Counted from the stretch's first letter, positions 21,229 through 34,343 are shown. The stretch: 64,000 nucleotides of DNA from Microvelia longipes (GCA_018340805.1 JACMZG010001913.1:32637915-32701914); one strand, 5' to 3'. Translations and numbers: made by a program. Notes: generated by a model from the sequence alone, not told the origin.

Positions 21229-22710
21229 CTGAAAACAAAAGAAAAAAAATATTTAATACAAATTTTTAACAATGTGATATTAAGTGTTAAAATAACAGAG
21301 TTAATAGTACGACAATATAGTAGTAAATTGGGACTTTTTTTTGTCGACGGAGGGTAAACGCGACGGCCTCTAGGAGAAAGCTTTATCTCTCGGAATCAAA
21401 GCAGTTAGGAATATTTATCAATAAAAGTGTACAGTGCGTAATGTATGACATATTAAGTTAGAAACAATAAACAGAAAAACAAGAAGATAAAATTGTAACA
21501 TCAATATACCTCGGAACGAATATTCTATTATTTTTTAATACTTGTAAGAAGTAAACTTGCACTTCTTGTATGATACTGTTAGCCTTTAGTTTCTTTTTAT
21601 ATTTTCTATTATGTGTGTTCCTTTATAATACTACACATATTTATATTTTTTAGTTATGATTAGGACCAGATTGGTCGAAACGTTACCCTAAAATCTTAAT
21701 TTTATTTAATCGTAATGGATACTATCTCCTAATCAAGACATAATTAAGGGTACAACCAACATCAATTTGAAACATCAATAAAGGTTGTAAGGACACAACC
21801 TGGCGGGACACTTTCTAGGAAGACTCCTTAGCCAAATTTTACATTGATTCTCTTGTGCAGTAAAATAATTGTTCATAAGCAGTTGTTAGTTAAAAAGCAA
21901 CTGCTTACTAAAAACTGTAAGGATATAAGACCTAATTATCAAAAAAAAGTCCCACCATAAAAAAAATTAAAATTAGGGAAGTTTTGCCTTAAATATAGAT
22001 ACGTCAGCGAAGACACGTTACAAATCCAATAGAATTTGACACAATATAATTGTGCGAGAGACAACTATTCATGTTTTGCAAAACTCGGTAGTATCAAATG
22101 ATATACCAATAGAATTTGTTTATTTTTATATTACATTAAATTTATTAACTGCTTTTGCCTTATAATTAATAGTGAATGAATCAGATTGGTCTATTTCTTT
22201 TGTTTTGAGCTAGAAATTTAAGAAGTATCACCACCGGATACTAATGATGATCATAATATTATATCATAGATTTTAACAGGTTGCAATATTTGCAGAAGTA
22301 AATACTGCACTTGTTAAATTAAAATGAATGAAGTTTATTTTATAATTTCAAGAGTAAGGATAATTGTACAACATATTTCTTTTATAAATAATTTAATCTA
22401 TGTCTATTTATATTTTCCTTTACAAGACGTCAAGGTTAGATAGATTAAATATATCGTAATACTGCATCGATTACAGTATTGTATAAATAAGGTATGGATC
22501 GCATTAACGGATGTCTTTATACAGTTTACGTTATCTTTGTAGCGTTTTAACGGCAATTTATTGATGTCAAAACAAATGACGACATTATAGTACGGAAAAA
22601 AGAAATAAGTTGATTGGATAGTTTAATCTTTATGCAAGTTCCGTAAGAAAGTAAACAATGACGTTTGTAATAAAATAAAAATATTAACTAAAATATGGTA
22701 ATAAAGGTTT

Positions 22711-22840
22711 AAAAACGGGTACGGGGTACCTCCACATCTGATTCACTACGCTTGTCCTAAGACAGTAACTAAATTCGTTCGCAAAGTGTTATTTATCCAG
22801 GCACTGACCTCGCTCGATGCTGCTTAACTTTTATGATCTA
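22711..22840 (-). mobile_element. 5S-rRNA-derived SINE, short copy
   Basis: On the minus strand AGTTAAGCAGCATCGAGCG is followed by AGGTCAGTGCCTGGAT, a clear 5S A-box to C-box segment. The body is short (TTAGGACAAGCGTAGTGAATC) and the end is GAGGTACCCCGTACCCG then TTTTT. The head is one of the least mutated in the window. Confidence 0.65.
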
Positions 22841-23164
22841 ACAAAACCCGTAGATATATTTGACGTCAGAGAGAAACTTAGTATCCTCATTTATCACGTA
22901 AAGGGATATATTTGTACTAAATTTTAACTCAATTATTTTTCCACTTTTTAAAATATGAGAATAACGTATTTATTCTCATATAATACGTCATTGTTTTGAA
23001 AAAAAAAAATAAACCAATGCTGACTACATGTTAACTAAATCTTAAAATTTTAACGATTTTTTAAACCTTTTGAAGTCATATTACGGGTTAATGACGTCAT
23101 AAATAAATTATTGTCCGGATGGTACAAGTTGACCTAAAGATTAATTTTTAAGTTTAAATATCTC

Positions 23165-23245
23165 TTGCATAAATACACAGGGAGATACGATAACAGACAG
23201 ACCACACTCACACAGACTGTAAGCTTTGTAAAACCCACTTAGAAG
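23165..23245 (-). repeat. R1 repeat, partial
   Basis: GATACGATAACAGACAGACC with a CA run and GCTTTGTAAAACCCACTTAG match the TG-rich part of the R1 family in reverse. Confidence 0.35.
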
Positions 23246-23430
23246 GCCAGGAAAAGAAGAAGTGCAAGTGAAGTAAAGAGTATTAATAAAACACTCAAGT
23301 CTCTCCACATATAATATTGACAGAGCCAGCTTTCAACCTTTCGGTCATCATCAGAGCCGGCGTATATTATCAAAGTGTAATAATAAACACTTTTACTTAA
23401 ATTGTTTATTAATATAGAAGGTATACTTAC

Positions 23431-23544
23431 ATTAGGTACAGGGCGGGCAGGTAAAGATAAGGTTCTAGTCATAATTCCTCCAATATGTACTTCTGCTATC
23501 CTTTCGCCATCCTCACTTTCGTCTGTGGGAAGTAAGCCACATTT
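23431..23544 (-). CDS. Internal coding exon of the split gene
   Basis: Well-formed exon: acceptor TTTTTGTGTTGTAG ends at 23545, and donor AAT|GTAAGT starts at 23430. The 114 nt are open in only one frame, giving 38 residues that begin KCGLLPTDESEDGERI, continue AEVHIGGIMTRTL and end SLPARPVPN. Codon use is varied and GC well above flanks, unlike the AT noise around it. The peptide has an acidic stretch (DESEDGE) followed by a basic Ser-rich one (RTLSLP), which could be a phosphorylation site, and no membrane segment. The exon is symmetric, phase 0 in and out. I do not recognise the family. A Met-initiated frame at 23239-23472 is an artefact of reading through the donor. Confidence 0.65.
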
Positions 23545-24960
23545 CTACAACACAAAAATATAAACATTACTATTAGTAACTAAAATCATAAAATAATTTT
23601 TAATTTCGTAAAGCTGTGTTAATTCCTTAAAGCATCTTGTCAACACCAGGCAGCAAATTTGGTGAATGTGTATATTTATAGTATAACACACGGTTATAAT
23701 CAGTTGACAGGAAGCCATCTATAGGACCCAAAACTACAAAAAAGCTACAAATCCATAGTGTTATATAAACAAAACATTTATTTATATATTAATACGTAAT
23801 TATATTGTATTAATTATAGTATCAACACCGTGGTTTTGTAGGTTTTGGCCCCAATGGAAAATTATGTATTGACTTACAATATAAATATAGTATGAGCAAA
23901 AATTCAATTATTTAAGAAATAAAATTTTAACTTAATATTATATTAGGCTTCTAACGTGAGGCAAATTATAGCTCCTATTATACATATTATACATACTCCT
24001 ATTTATACAGAATTAAAATTGTTAAAATAAATTAATTTATTAGTAAATTGATTGTACTATAGAATATAAACAATCTAAATAATATTTTTTTAAAATAATT
24101 AAGTCATAATAAAGGTAGTTAAAATGTTTAAGTGCATATTTGTGAAAGAAAATTATCAATAAATTTAATAAAAAATATTAAAAAAGTTATGTCAAAACAG
24201 AAATAAAAATAAATACAAGAAAGACTAATGATAAATTTAAAAAAGATGTACTAAGAAAGAAGAAAAAATTAAAAATTATTTATATAATTTTTTAACATTT
24301 ATATATACTCATAAAATATTGTATGCACTTTTAGTATATTTATAATAATATAACATATAAATAATTTATCTAAGATAATAAGTAGGTAATAAAGGAGTAG
24401 ATATAATAAATAAATGTGATAGTTTAACATGGAAAGTCGGGAAGATTATCAATAATAAAATTAGAGTAATAAAAATTAAATAAGAAATTGTAAAAACATT
24501 CTAGTATAAATAGTATAATATTAATAAAGAATGTATTTAATAAAGTTACATACGCAAGTTAGAATCTTTAAGTACAAGTAATATATTAAGGTATTTTCTT
24601 AAAATGTATAATTATAAGAAATGCATTTGGTTTCCAAGCAATGTAAAAAAGAAACATGGAACTAATTTTATAAGCAACTCCTTTAAGTATGTGGTTTTTT
24701 TATTTATTTTGAACAAGAGAATAATAGCAGTGGAATAGGGAAAATTGTAACACCTACACATGGTTTTCATGTTAGTACCTTGCTCATACATATAGTCGAA
24801 ATACAGGACATACTTGGAAATAATGTTTTTGGGAATGAGTTTTTTTCCTTAGTGTTTAAAAATGATAAGCTAATTTCGATTTCGACACCGGAGGTCCGGA
24901 GATCGTAGCCCGCTTAGTGTCTGTCAGTTTTAATGAATATATTTTTTAAGTCAAGTTTAA

Positions 24961-25028
24961 TTAATACTTCAAGCTTATAAGATGAGCCCCCTCGTAAGGT
25001 GGTCCCGCAGGATGAATAACCAGATCAA
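24961..25028 (-). CDS. Exon-like island, possible terminal exon
   Basis: After an acceptor-like ACCCTTACAG (ending at 25029) a GC-rich segment reads DLVIHPAGPPYEGAHLISLK in one frame to a TAA at 24963-24961. Entry in that frame needs phase 1, which the phase-0 exon at 48017-48092 does not supply; phase 0 gives a 17-residue open read ending at an earlier TAA. It could be an alternative last exon, an unrelated transposon fragment, or chance. Confidence 0.2.
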
Positions 25029-25459
25029 CTGTAAGGGTTTTAAACGACTTTTAAAGAAAATGTAAATGAAAACTTTAAGAAATGTATTTTTAGCAAATTT
25101 TCATCAATGATTGACGCTTATAAGATTGTTCGAATAGAAAGTTAAAGGAGGAGTTGGGAATCGATTCCACTGGGATTTATAGTGTGTTTACGTGTATTAT
25201 TTATACTAGACACAAGTTCATAGATAAGGAAGTGCCCAATTTAATCAACTTAGCTGTTAAAGCAGACATTATAGAGCTTGCCGGACTAAATACAACCTAA
25301 GTTGCATGTGTGTAACATTTTGGAACAGACTGAGTATGGCTACAGTATCTCTCTATTTTAACATATAATAAAGAAATTTAACAAAGGTACTAACACTATT
25401 AACACTGATTCTTGAAAATAAATTTTGTTAATACCTTTAAAATTGACCAACAAAATGTT

Positions 25460-25620
25460 GATTTTTTTCCAATGCAACATAATTCGAAACACAGATTTTA
25501 CCAGAATTATCTATTTTAGGTGTCTGAATACCTCTTGAGAGTTTATTTTCTTACCAAGTTGTCTGTCTGTATGTGTGTGACTGTCTAATACTAGAGAGTT
25601 TAAATTTTGTACAGAAATCA
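25460..25620 (+). repeat. R1 interspersed repeat
   Basis: ATTCGAAACACAGATTTTACC, CTATTTTAGGTGTCTGAATA and GTTGTCTGTCTGTATGTGTG in family order, followed by TTTAAATTTTGTAC. Confidence 0.5.
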
Positions 25621-26905
25621 ATCTTTAAGTCTAGTATAGCCCCTATTTGATTACTTATTACACCCAGAAATTGTTTATTTTTTCAATCACGATAACCCTT
25701 TGTCGTCAAAGTTTCACTTATTTTAAAAAACTTATTTTTTTATAAAATATAAAATAATATAATATATATAAAATATAAAATAATTTTATATATTATTTTA
25801 AAAAACTTAATTCAAGTCGTTATTGTATTTTTAAAACCAAGATGAAAAGTGGAGGTGGAAAGGATTACAAAAATAAAACCTATTTTATTAAAACGTTACA
25901 ACAAGAAAATTGTTAAAAAACAACAAAGTATTTATAAATAAGAAATAAACAAAAAGAGAAACAATGGAATAAAGTTGTAAGTAGGTCAGAAAGTCTAGAT
26001 TGATGTCTGTGTGCGCCGAGGCGTAAAGTCCGTGTAGGACTTCTCGTCAGAACACACCGGGTGATTTCATTCCAGGTGTTGCGATGTAGATACAGCTAAT
26101 AGCGTAAAATTAATGCAATATGCACTTTTCTTAATATATTCACAGACAATGAAAATAGAAGTTTTAAAAGTATTAGACGTGTTATTGTGAGTAACAGACA
26201 GGAAATGGAACTATATTAATGATTTAAAGTGAGATAATTTTTCAAGATCACTCCAAGTTTGCGAATAAATTAAATTGAATTTAAATTACATCATTGATAC
26301 TACTGTGCTTACAAATAAGTTAAATATAATGTTAAATTTGAATTTTATTAGGATTCGTATGAGTAACTATTTAATTACAATACGACCATATAGACATAGA
26401 CACTCTAGTCTATGTAGATTTTAAAGCTTAAAACCTTTATAGGGATGTTTAGTTTGTGTAAAAAAAAGCTAGTAAGATGTTATGCATTTGAAAACTTTTC
26501 TAATTCGAGATTTTAGGGGTTAGAATCTGTTAAGAATAAGCCTAAATTAGCCAGCAAAATTGTGATTGCTTACTTCAAAATAACTCTATATTAAGAGGTA
26601 ATAATAAAGATTTTTATTCCATTAACGCAATTAATAGACGTTAATACATATAACGTTATGTAATAGATGCAACACTTCTTAATCAGGTACTTGATGAAGA
26701 TGCTGCACAAAAAATTAAGTTAAAAATCAGCAAAGAAATATTTATCTGCTAAATTCTCCTCGCAAACTTGAGCGGCAACTATTCTTACAAGAATATATTT
26801 TAGAAGAATAACTCTAAAAGGATATAAAGTGCATTTTATAAAAATACAAAATGCAGATTGTTTATTTCTTTACTTGTGGATAGAAAAATGTAAATAAAAT
26901 ATGAG

Positions 26906-26995
26906 AGTTTACATAGATTTTAAAAAAAAATCTGTAAAAGAAACTTTTTAGTTTACATAGATTTAAAAAAAAAAATCTGTAAAAGAAACTTTTTA
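26906..26995. repeat. 44-bp tandem duplication
   Basis: AGTTTACATAGATTT, an A run, ATCTGTAAAAGAAAC and TTTTT occur at 26906-26949 and again at 26950-26995, differing mainly in A-run length. Confidence 0.85.
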
Positions 26996-27479
26996 TGTTA
27001 AGAAACTAATTTTTCCGATTCACTTCCAATTTTAACTATTTATTCAGATTATTTAACCTCTATATAAAATTCTTTAGGAAATGATTTCTAGATTAAAAGA
27101 TTAAATAAAAAAATGTCTTATATTTTGTTCTTTAATCTCTTTATTAATAATTTAAACACAACCTGACACTACCCGAGGCGTCTCATAAAATCAGGTTTTA
27201 TTGCAATTTGCTGTTCGAATTTACTTAATGCAAGACTTAAAAATACAAGACTATCTGGATAAATGATCGAAGGCTAAAGGCAGTTTAAATTTATCTGCTA
27301 CAATGTTTCAACGCTTTTGTATTGCCGTAAGTCAAATTAAAACTAGATTCGTCTAACACTAAGAGGCGTGTTAAACAAAGCAGAAAAATATTATCATATT
27401 TTTATTAATTTTAAAAGTGTCAGAACTAAATATTCATATTAGACATGTAATATGAAGTCAATTCTGTTATGATATAGAT

Positions 27480-27919
27480 TTAATGTCGCATATTATAAAC
27501 ATAAATACATTATATTCTGAAGTCAGTATATTGTCTTAATATTGATTTTATATTGCTTAGTTCATGCAGCATGTATACTAAAGCCAGTAATGTCTTTTAA
27601 CACGTTTTATGTTGCGAAGTATAAACACAATTTATACTGAAGTCAGTGTTGTCATGATATTAATTTTATATATTTTTTTAGTATAGTATAAACACAATGT
27701 ATTCTGAAGTCAGTATATTGTTATAGTATAGTATAAACACAATGTATTCTGAAGTCAGTATAATGGTAAAGTATAGTATAAACACGATGTATTCTGAAGT
27801 CAGTATATTGTTATAGTATAGTATAAATACAATGTATTCTGAAGTTAGTATAATGTTATAGTATAGTATAAACACAATATTTCTGAAGTCAGTGTATAAT
27901 TATCGTATAGTATAAACAC
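27480..27919. repeat. 45-bp minisatellite with older, longer-unit copies beside it
   Basis: From 27680 about 5.3 head-to-tail copies of a 45-bp unit (AGTATAGTATAAACACAATG, then TATTCTGAAGTCAGTATATT) run to about 27919. Upstream (27480-27680) three diverged relatives of the TATTCTGAAGTCAGT core are spaced 60-80 bp apart. Because 45 is a multiple of three, the minus strand shows a 15-residue repeating frame; this is not a gene. Confidence 0.85.
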
Positions 27920-30900
27920 ACATACTTCGTGTGTTTAACAAACTTTGTTAACATGTTATATAAATTAATATCTCATGTTAAGCAAATTACTGAACATCTC
28001 AACAATTCCGTGATTTGGACGTTAATTACAAGCCACTAACTGTTAAGCGATGACTAAATTCTAAATATCGAATTGTGATGGATCAGTATTGTAATTTAAA
28101 TAAACTTAAAATTTAAGTAAGCTGACGCAACGTAATTCTTTAGAGGATTGCTTCTTGACATGAGATCGGTCTTTTACAATCTGCAAGCTTTTATAATCGG
28201 CCATTTATTTTTTATTAAACTAGGTTCCACTATATATTTAAGATCGTCAACCGAAGTATTTTATGCAAAATACCCTATTGGGGTTATAGAAAGAGTAATT
28301 TTCTTGTCTTAATATCTTGAAAGGAGGCTTCTCTTTGAAACTCCGTCTTTAAACTAGGTGACGCCAAAGCCGATCGACGTCAATTTTATTTTTACATTCA
28401 GTCTAATATTATCTTTTTTTAGCGAATTTTAAAAGCTAAATAAGCCAAAGATATTTAAATTAATTTATTAATACATACGTAAGTATAATATATTTGTATT
28501 ATAATACACAATGTCTAAATTAAAATTCAGTTTAAATCAATTAAATATGTTGTGAATGTTTTGAGCGAATATATGTTTAAGACTAAGAGGACGATTAGAC
28601 TGAAAATAATCTGATCAGCAAAGGCATGATTAACTTGAGTTCTAAATCATGAATATCTTATGCTTTATTATACCTATCATACTTGGTAATTCAGGAAGAA
28701 GCTAATAAATCGTTATTTAAGACGTAATTGTTATAATTACTGTAAATATGCATAAATACATTATTCTACTTAACCGGTCAAAATCAGGAAGGCATTAGGC
28801 GACCTTGCATTACATTAAAATTCCAAATAAACCCCTTTTACTGCCCCAGGAGATACATTTTTTTTTTAATTCCTTATTTAGTTATTTTTTATATTTTGTT
28901 TAAAAGTTTATTTTCAACTTTATGCGTAAAGAAATATATGCATTGTAAATTTTGTACGTAGATGAAATGCTCATAGATTTTAGATTATTTTTGGAACTTT
29001 TGAAATTCGTAGGTGGTAAAGTTGACAATTGATACTAAACGTTAATTGTTTAAAAAAAGTACTATATTTTAATAACATGCTTCCACTAAATATAGAAAAT
29101 AGCAAAGCAAAAAAAAACCAGATTAGAAACTGCACTCATTTAGCTCTTTGATTCAAGATGATAGACTGATTGGTAATAATGATCTATCATGAGGTATTAG
29201 TTTTAAAAAATTAAAAATGCAGCAGCGGTTTTAATAGATTTGAAAAAAGGTTTATTTAGAACGGACAGGATTGCATTCAAGGTATTATCAAGGGCAACTT
29301 CCCCATTCTTTAACTAACCAGCGCCTTCTTTCATTACGCATCTGATTTAAGCGGTTTTAATGCAAGTGTGAATCATTTTCCATCACTTGTTTCAACATCA
29401 ATAAAATAGAATATAAATAAAATAGAAATTTAAAATTATAATTAGTTAAAACTGTATAAGATCATTTTTATAAATAGTATTTTTTTTACTTTTCCCTTTT
29501 ACAACGAAGGTTGTAGAAAAAGAATTGCATTTAGCGTTTATCTTAAGAAATTTAAAACTCTAATTGTACCTTCATAGTTCGTTTAAGGTTTATTTAGGAC
29601 GTACTAGTTGGTTTTAAGCAGCGTTTGTCAGAGTGTGAGCTTTCGGCTCATCATCATCGTTTAGGCTAGACGGCTAAAGAGTTTAAACTTTTAAAATTGT
29701 ATATAACCCATAAGTATGCTAAGATCGAATTGAAATACAGCACTTGCAAGTAACCCAATAAATAAACCAACAACTTTTTTAAGTTGTATCTAATTATTAA
29801 CATTAGTTTATTGCAATCGAGTGACATGTATTTGTTTAGAAATAATCAGTAAAAATATAAAAATCACTATACAGATGAATTAAAATTGACACAAGTGTAT
29901 ACCTTGGAGCAATAAACATGAATTATAAGTTTTAATGTGAAACTGTGATTGTATAAAGGTAGGATCACACGTGTAAAAAAGCATCGAGAAATTTCAGTAC
30001 GTGGATAGGTGTCTGGTAGGAATAAAAAATATTTTTTACTGTCTATATGAGCTTAGTGGCATCCCAAAAGTCGAGAAAAAGCTTTGAGATACTCTGTTAC
30101 CTATTTCACAAATTAATATTTAAACCACTTTCTAATTATTTTCAAGTTATTACTATAAAATAGACTAGGAAATTAATAAATTAATTTAATGTTTTAAATG
30201 AATTAAACTAACGTTTGCAGTTAATTTACGTTTTAAACAATATTTATTAATATATGCTATAAATGCTAATTAACAAAAATTATTATCAAATTTAAATAAA
30301 CAAATAAAATAATAAAAAAGAAACAAAGATTGCAATTTAACAAGGAAATATACGTATTATATTTAAATACAAATAATACTATAAATATATATTTCCTTAT
30401 TAATAGTTAAATAGGTATGACTAATATAGGATTTTTACTACATATTGTAATTATAGTGGAGTTCTATACAATTATAAGTTTTTATAATCAATGCAATACT
30501 TCCCTAAATGTGTGAATAAATAAAATAAATTTTTAATCACACAAATAATTATATACCATTAATAACTTAAACCAATTCTGGTTTATTTAATAAAACAACA
30601 TTAATTAAATAAACTATTTAACTACAAAAATATAATAAAACGTAAATAAATAAATTGTTTTCAATTTAAATTAAAAAATTACTAATAACAGTAGTAAAAT
30701 AAATGACAATAATATGAAGACCAAAAGTTACCAAAATAAAAACTTTTACTATATACTTTCTTTTTGTTACATCCCGATTTTAAATAACATTTTAAGGTAT
30801 TTATTAAAATATTTTGTACATTGTGTATTTTTTTCACAATAAATATGTGATTTAAAACAGTTTATTTTTATTTTATTTAATTTTTAATAGGATAAATCTT

Positions 30901-31021
30901 TTAATAATATTATAATATTACACATAATTACTATTGATTTTTTAAATATTTATAAAGCTGCATTGAATAACGACCGCTCGAATAACTTTAAAGCAGACAT
31001 TTAAAAATAAGTTATGCAAAA

Positions 31022-31023
<2 letters not shown>

Positions 31024-31070
<47 letters not shown>
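31024..31070. repeat. (AT)n microsatellite
   Basis: About 46 bp of alternating TA. Confidence 0.9.
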
Positions 31071-31073
<3 letters not shown>

Positions 31074-33171
31074 CATGTAGCCGCTAATAGTTAACGATTA
31101 AATTACTGGAGTCTCTAACTGAAACAATGTTGCTAATGTACGATTTATGCAAATATAATGACATACAGAAATATATTTAATGATCCGCCATTTTTTAAGC
31201 ATGATTATACAACGATAATTTATGTTAGATTTTTTATTCATTTTATTATTTCTATGAACTTAATATATATAATTAATTTTATTTTTAAATTTATGATTAA
31301 ACATTATAAATACATTCACATAATATTATTATGTTTATAAATACTTTCAGCAATATATAAATAATAAAACATTAGTATTAAATTAATAATAATGAATTAA
31401 TAATTATAGTAAAATGTTAACAAAATTTACTTAAGAATAAATATATTTTAAGTCTAAAGTATTAAGTCTAAATCTTTAAGTTCAAAGTCAGGGAGAAAGT
31501 TCAACCTAGATTTTATTGTTAGTTTTTAGGTCAACTCTTGACGTCGCTTTTATTTATACTTGCTTTTATTCTTTTTGTGTTATCGCTTGACTTGGTTTTA
31601 CCTCTTGTATTAAACACACAATGTATTTAATTAATTTAAATCTAAAATGTATTATTAAATACGTTAAATAATAATTTACGCATATAATTAATTAAAAAGT
31701 ATTTATTTTAAATAGATGTTAGTCTTTACGATTTTTTAGCCATGAGTTGAACTTATTATCTGACTCAGTTTTTAACCGTCAAGTTTTTGTTCAAATAATA
31801 TGAACATTTACTGCGAAATATAGTTAGAATATGAAAAAACCAGGAGTGATTTTTTAATCTCACTAGTGCGCCATTATCGATAATATATATTTATAAATGT
31901 ATAAATACTATTTAACAATAAATAATTGTAATTAAAATTTATTCAAATTTATTTTATCATATGATAATTTTTTTGTGGACTTTATAATATGTTTTTACTT
32001 AAAGCTATAGATGACGTTACACGTGTTTACTTACTATTTTGTATAAAAATAAGTTTAGTGTAAAATTACATTCTTACTTCAGGCATTCTCTTCATTCATA
32101 CTCTGTGTGTAATCGTGCTCTTTAACTGCGTCTAAAATTTACCCTAAGGGGGCAGCATTATATTATAAATAATTCTATAGTTTAAAATGCAAATTGAATC
32201 ATTCAAAAACTAATGTGTAATTACATTTAATATTATAAAATTAAATTACATTTTTTAAATTAATCTTAATCCTAACAATAAATACTAACGTATAAGTAAA
32301 TAAAAACTTTGAAAAATATAAAGAAATATAAGCATTTTTTCACATTATGACTTTTTTGAAATTTTAAAATGCCGAAAAAAGGTTTAATTGAGTAGAAACG
32401 TCTAAAATGTGTTTTTTAAGCAGGTTAAAAAATCCTGTGAATTTTTTTTCAACATTTTGCAACCAGTATTTAAAAATAAGTTTTAAAAAAACAGGTATAT
32501 AATAGGGATGTCGGCAAAAAGTCACAAATAAACTTTGCAAAGGAACTTGGCATTAAAATGATGCTAAAGTGATAATTTATAGTTTTTCGGGGGGTACTTT
32601 TACTTTCTTAGGTACCTGTGACAGATTGTACCAAGGACAAACATTGCAGAATTGTAAAAAAACAAATGTTCAAGTGCAAAAAGGTACCTTATGTTTTGAA
32701 GTTTCAGATGCGTTTTTATATGTTTTATTGCCATGTTCACTTTTTGTTAGTTTATATTAGTTCATTGTTGATACTTTTATTGGAGCCTTTGTAAAACTTT
32801 TTTACCTCCCACAGAGCCTGTATTCAATTTTTTATGTTTTGTATTTCTGCTAAACATTCAGACTTATTAATATAAATTAATACTTTTTGGTGAGAGCAAA
32901 ATATTATTCAGATGATCAACTCAAGAATTATAAATTAAATAAGTAATAATAAAAAATAACGCACGCAAATCTTGTGTTATTTCGAGTAAAGCAAAACTGT
33001 AGTATTAAACAACAAAAATTAATAAATAAAAACAAATTAACACAGAAATATATAAAAATTAAAATAATATGTAAAGATAGATTATGTAAACTGTATTGTG
33101 TAAGGTAATTCATTACAGTGAATAAAAAAATACAAATAAAACTACCAATATTACTTAAATGATTAACTTAC

Positions 33172-33210
33172 GATAGTGAAAAATGATGAACCAAAATTTA
33201 AATGCATTAC
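33172..33210 (-). CDS. Candidate 39-nt symmetric micro-exon
   Basis: ATTATTTTATGTTACAG (acceptor, ending 33211) and ATC|GTAAGT (donor at 33171) bracket exactly 39 nt that read VMHLNFGSSFFTI in phase 0. Both the upstream and downstream exon candidates are phase 0 at these junctions, so inclusion or skipping would keep the reading frame. Against it: a LINE fragment lies only about 85 bp away on the same strand, and short splice-like pairs arise by chance in 24 kb of AT-rich intron. Confidence 0.22.
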
Positions 33211-33293
33211 CTGTAACATAAAATAATACAAAATTATTTAAGATAATATAAATATATCAGCAACCAATTAAATATAATAATAATCATTGAGAG

Positions 33294-33515
33294 TTAGTAT
33301 TTTCGGTATTTAAGAAGTATGAAAAGAACTGGGCCATGAATATCACCTTGAGGGACTCCTCTCATCGCACAATTAAGTTTAGAAGTGAAATTATGATGCA
33401 ATTTTTGCGTCATAACATAACTTTTTAACTGTATTAAAGGATTATACAGTTTTAATATAGGATTATTCTTAAATCTGTAATTTGGATGCCTCATGAAAAA
33501 TGTCTTTAAAACCAT
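33294..33515 (-). pseudogene. LINE reverse-transcriptase palm fragment
   Basis: The 73-codon frame ends RGVPQGDIHGPVLFILL. This matches the conserved R-G-V-P-Q-G-S-x-L-G-P-x-L-F motif of non-LTR reverse transcriptases, which precedes the catalytic YADD motif. Ser and Leu of the motif are replaced and the YADD part is missing, so it is inactive. Upstream residues (VLKTFFMRHPNYRF) fit the region just before this motif only loosely. It may or may not be from the same family as the fragment at 14030-14415. Confidence 0.55.
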
Positions 33516-34323
33516 TTCGAAAAACGATTTTTTTCTTTTTCTTAGGTTTCTAATATAAAGGTAAACTAAATAAAATTAAACCAAGACGTAAAACAAGAAA
33601 AAGATCAATATAAAAATAATAATATAATAATTTATAATTGGTTAATAGCATGGTGTAGCTTCCTAAATTGGACTCGAACTTGGGATAAACTGGTCCTTGG
33701 ATGTTATTAAAGATTAAGTAATTTAATTCAGTTTATCAATATGTAATCATTCCATATCTGTTGAAGATGTGTATAGTTTTAACCTTTATACAAACAAAAA
33801 TTATAATTTTAAAATATTGAATTTCCTTCTGGATTTTATTTATTTTAAACAAATGTCAAACTTAAATTATTATATATATAATCAGAAGCTTCTTCTTTGC
33901 TTAAAATGGGTTTAGTTTTAATTTTGTGGAAAATATTAAGGGGATATATAGGATTTATTTAAGTTAGCATCACATGGCTTTAATAAAAAAATGTTAAAAT
34001 ATATCACTGAACCATTCTTATATTCTCTTTTTTGAAGGAGTTTGATTTTTAAATTCTGACATAACTGATAATATTGTTCGTATACAAAAACTGATAATTA
34101 TATTATTTAATTTAGTTCAATTTTTAGACATTTTGCTGAATTATTGAAAAAGAATTATAGAATTAGAGTTCTTCCTCAACATAAGGATGTATTAGTGAAC
34201 TGGTCTGTTACTACTTTTTTATGAAACATTAATCTAATAAAATTCAATGGTTAAAAGCCTTTAGGCTATTTATGTTATGATGTGGCGTCAAGTATCTCAT
34301 TACACATATCGGCCTTGAGTCAA

Positions 34324-34343
34324 GGACTTAAATAAGTCCTTTA
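34324..34343. repeat. 20-bp palindrome
   Basis: AAGGACTTA/AA/TAAGTCCTT: perfect 9-bp arms. It lies in a GC-richer patch (34270-34450) that includes GGTGGCGCC and has no supportable open frame. Confidence 0.7.

Larger units (their letters stand above)
21229..23430 (-). other. Third intron of the split gene (inferred)
   Basis: Bounded by GTAAGT at 23430-23425 and TTTTCAG ending at 21229. It contains a 5S-SINE (22711-22840), a partial R1 copy (23165-23245) and two hammerhead-like segments (21654-21684 plus strand, 23331-23354 minus strand). Around 21330-21420 is a GC-richer patch with no open frame I can support. Confidence 0.4.

Noticed and set aside
27678..27875. Frame with a 15-residue repeated peptide
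   Set aside because: The 45-bp tandem unit is a multiple of three, so the frame stays open by arithmetic; no start context or flanking exon.
27480..27919. CRISPR-like repeat array
   Set aside because: Repeats are contiguous with no unique spacers, in an animal-like genome.
32095..32150. Minus-strand read AVKEHDYTQSMNEENA after an acceptor-like AG
   Set aside because: Needs phase 1, stops before the nearby donor, and has no partner exon; noted as chance-level.
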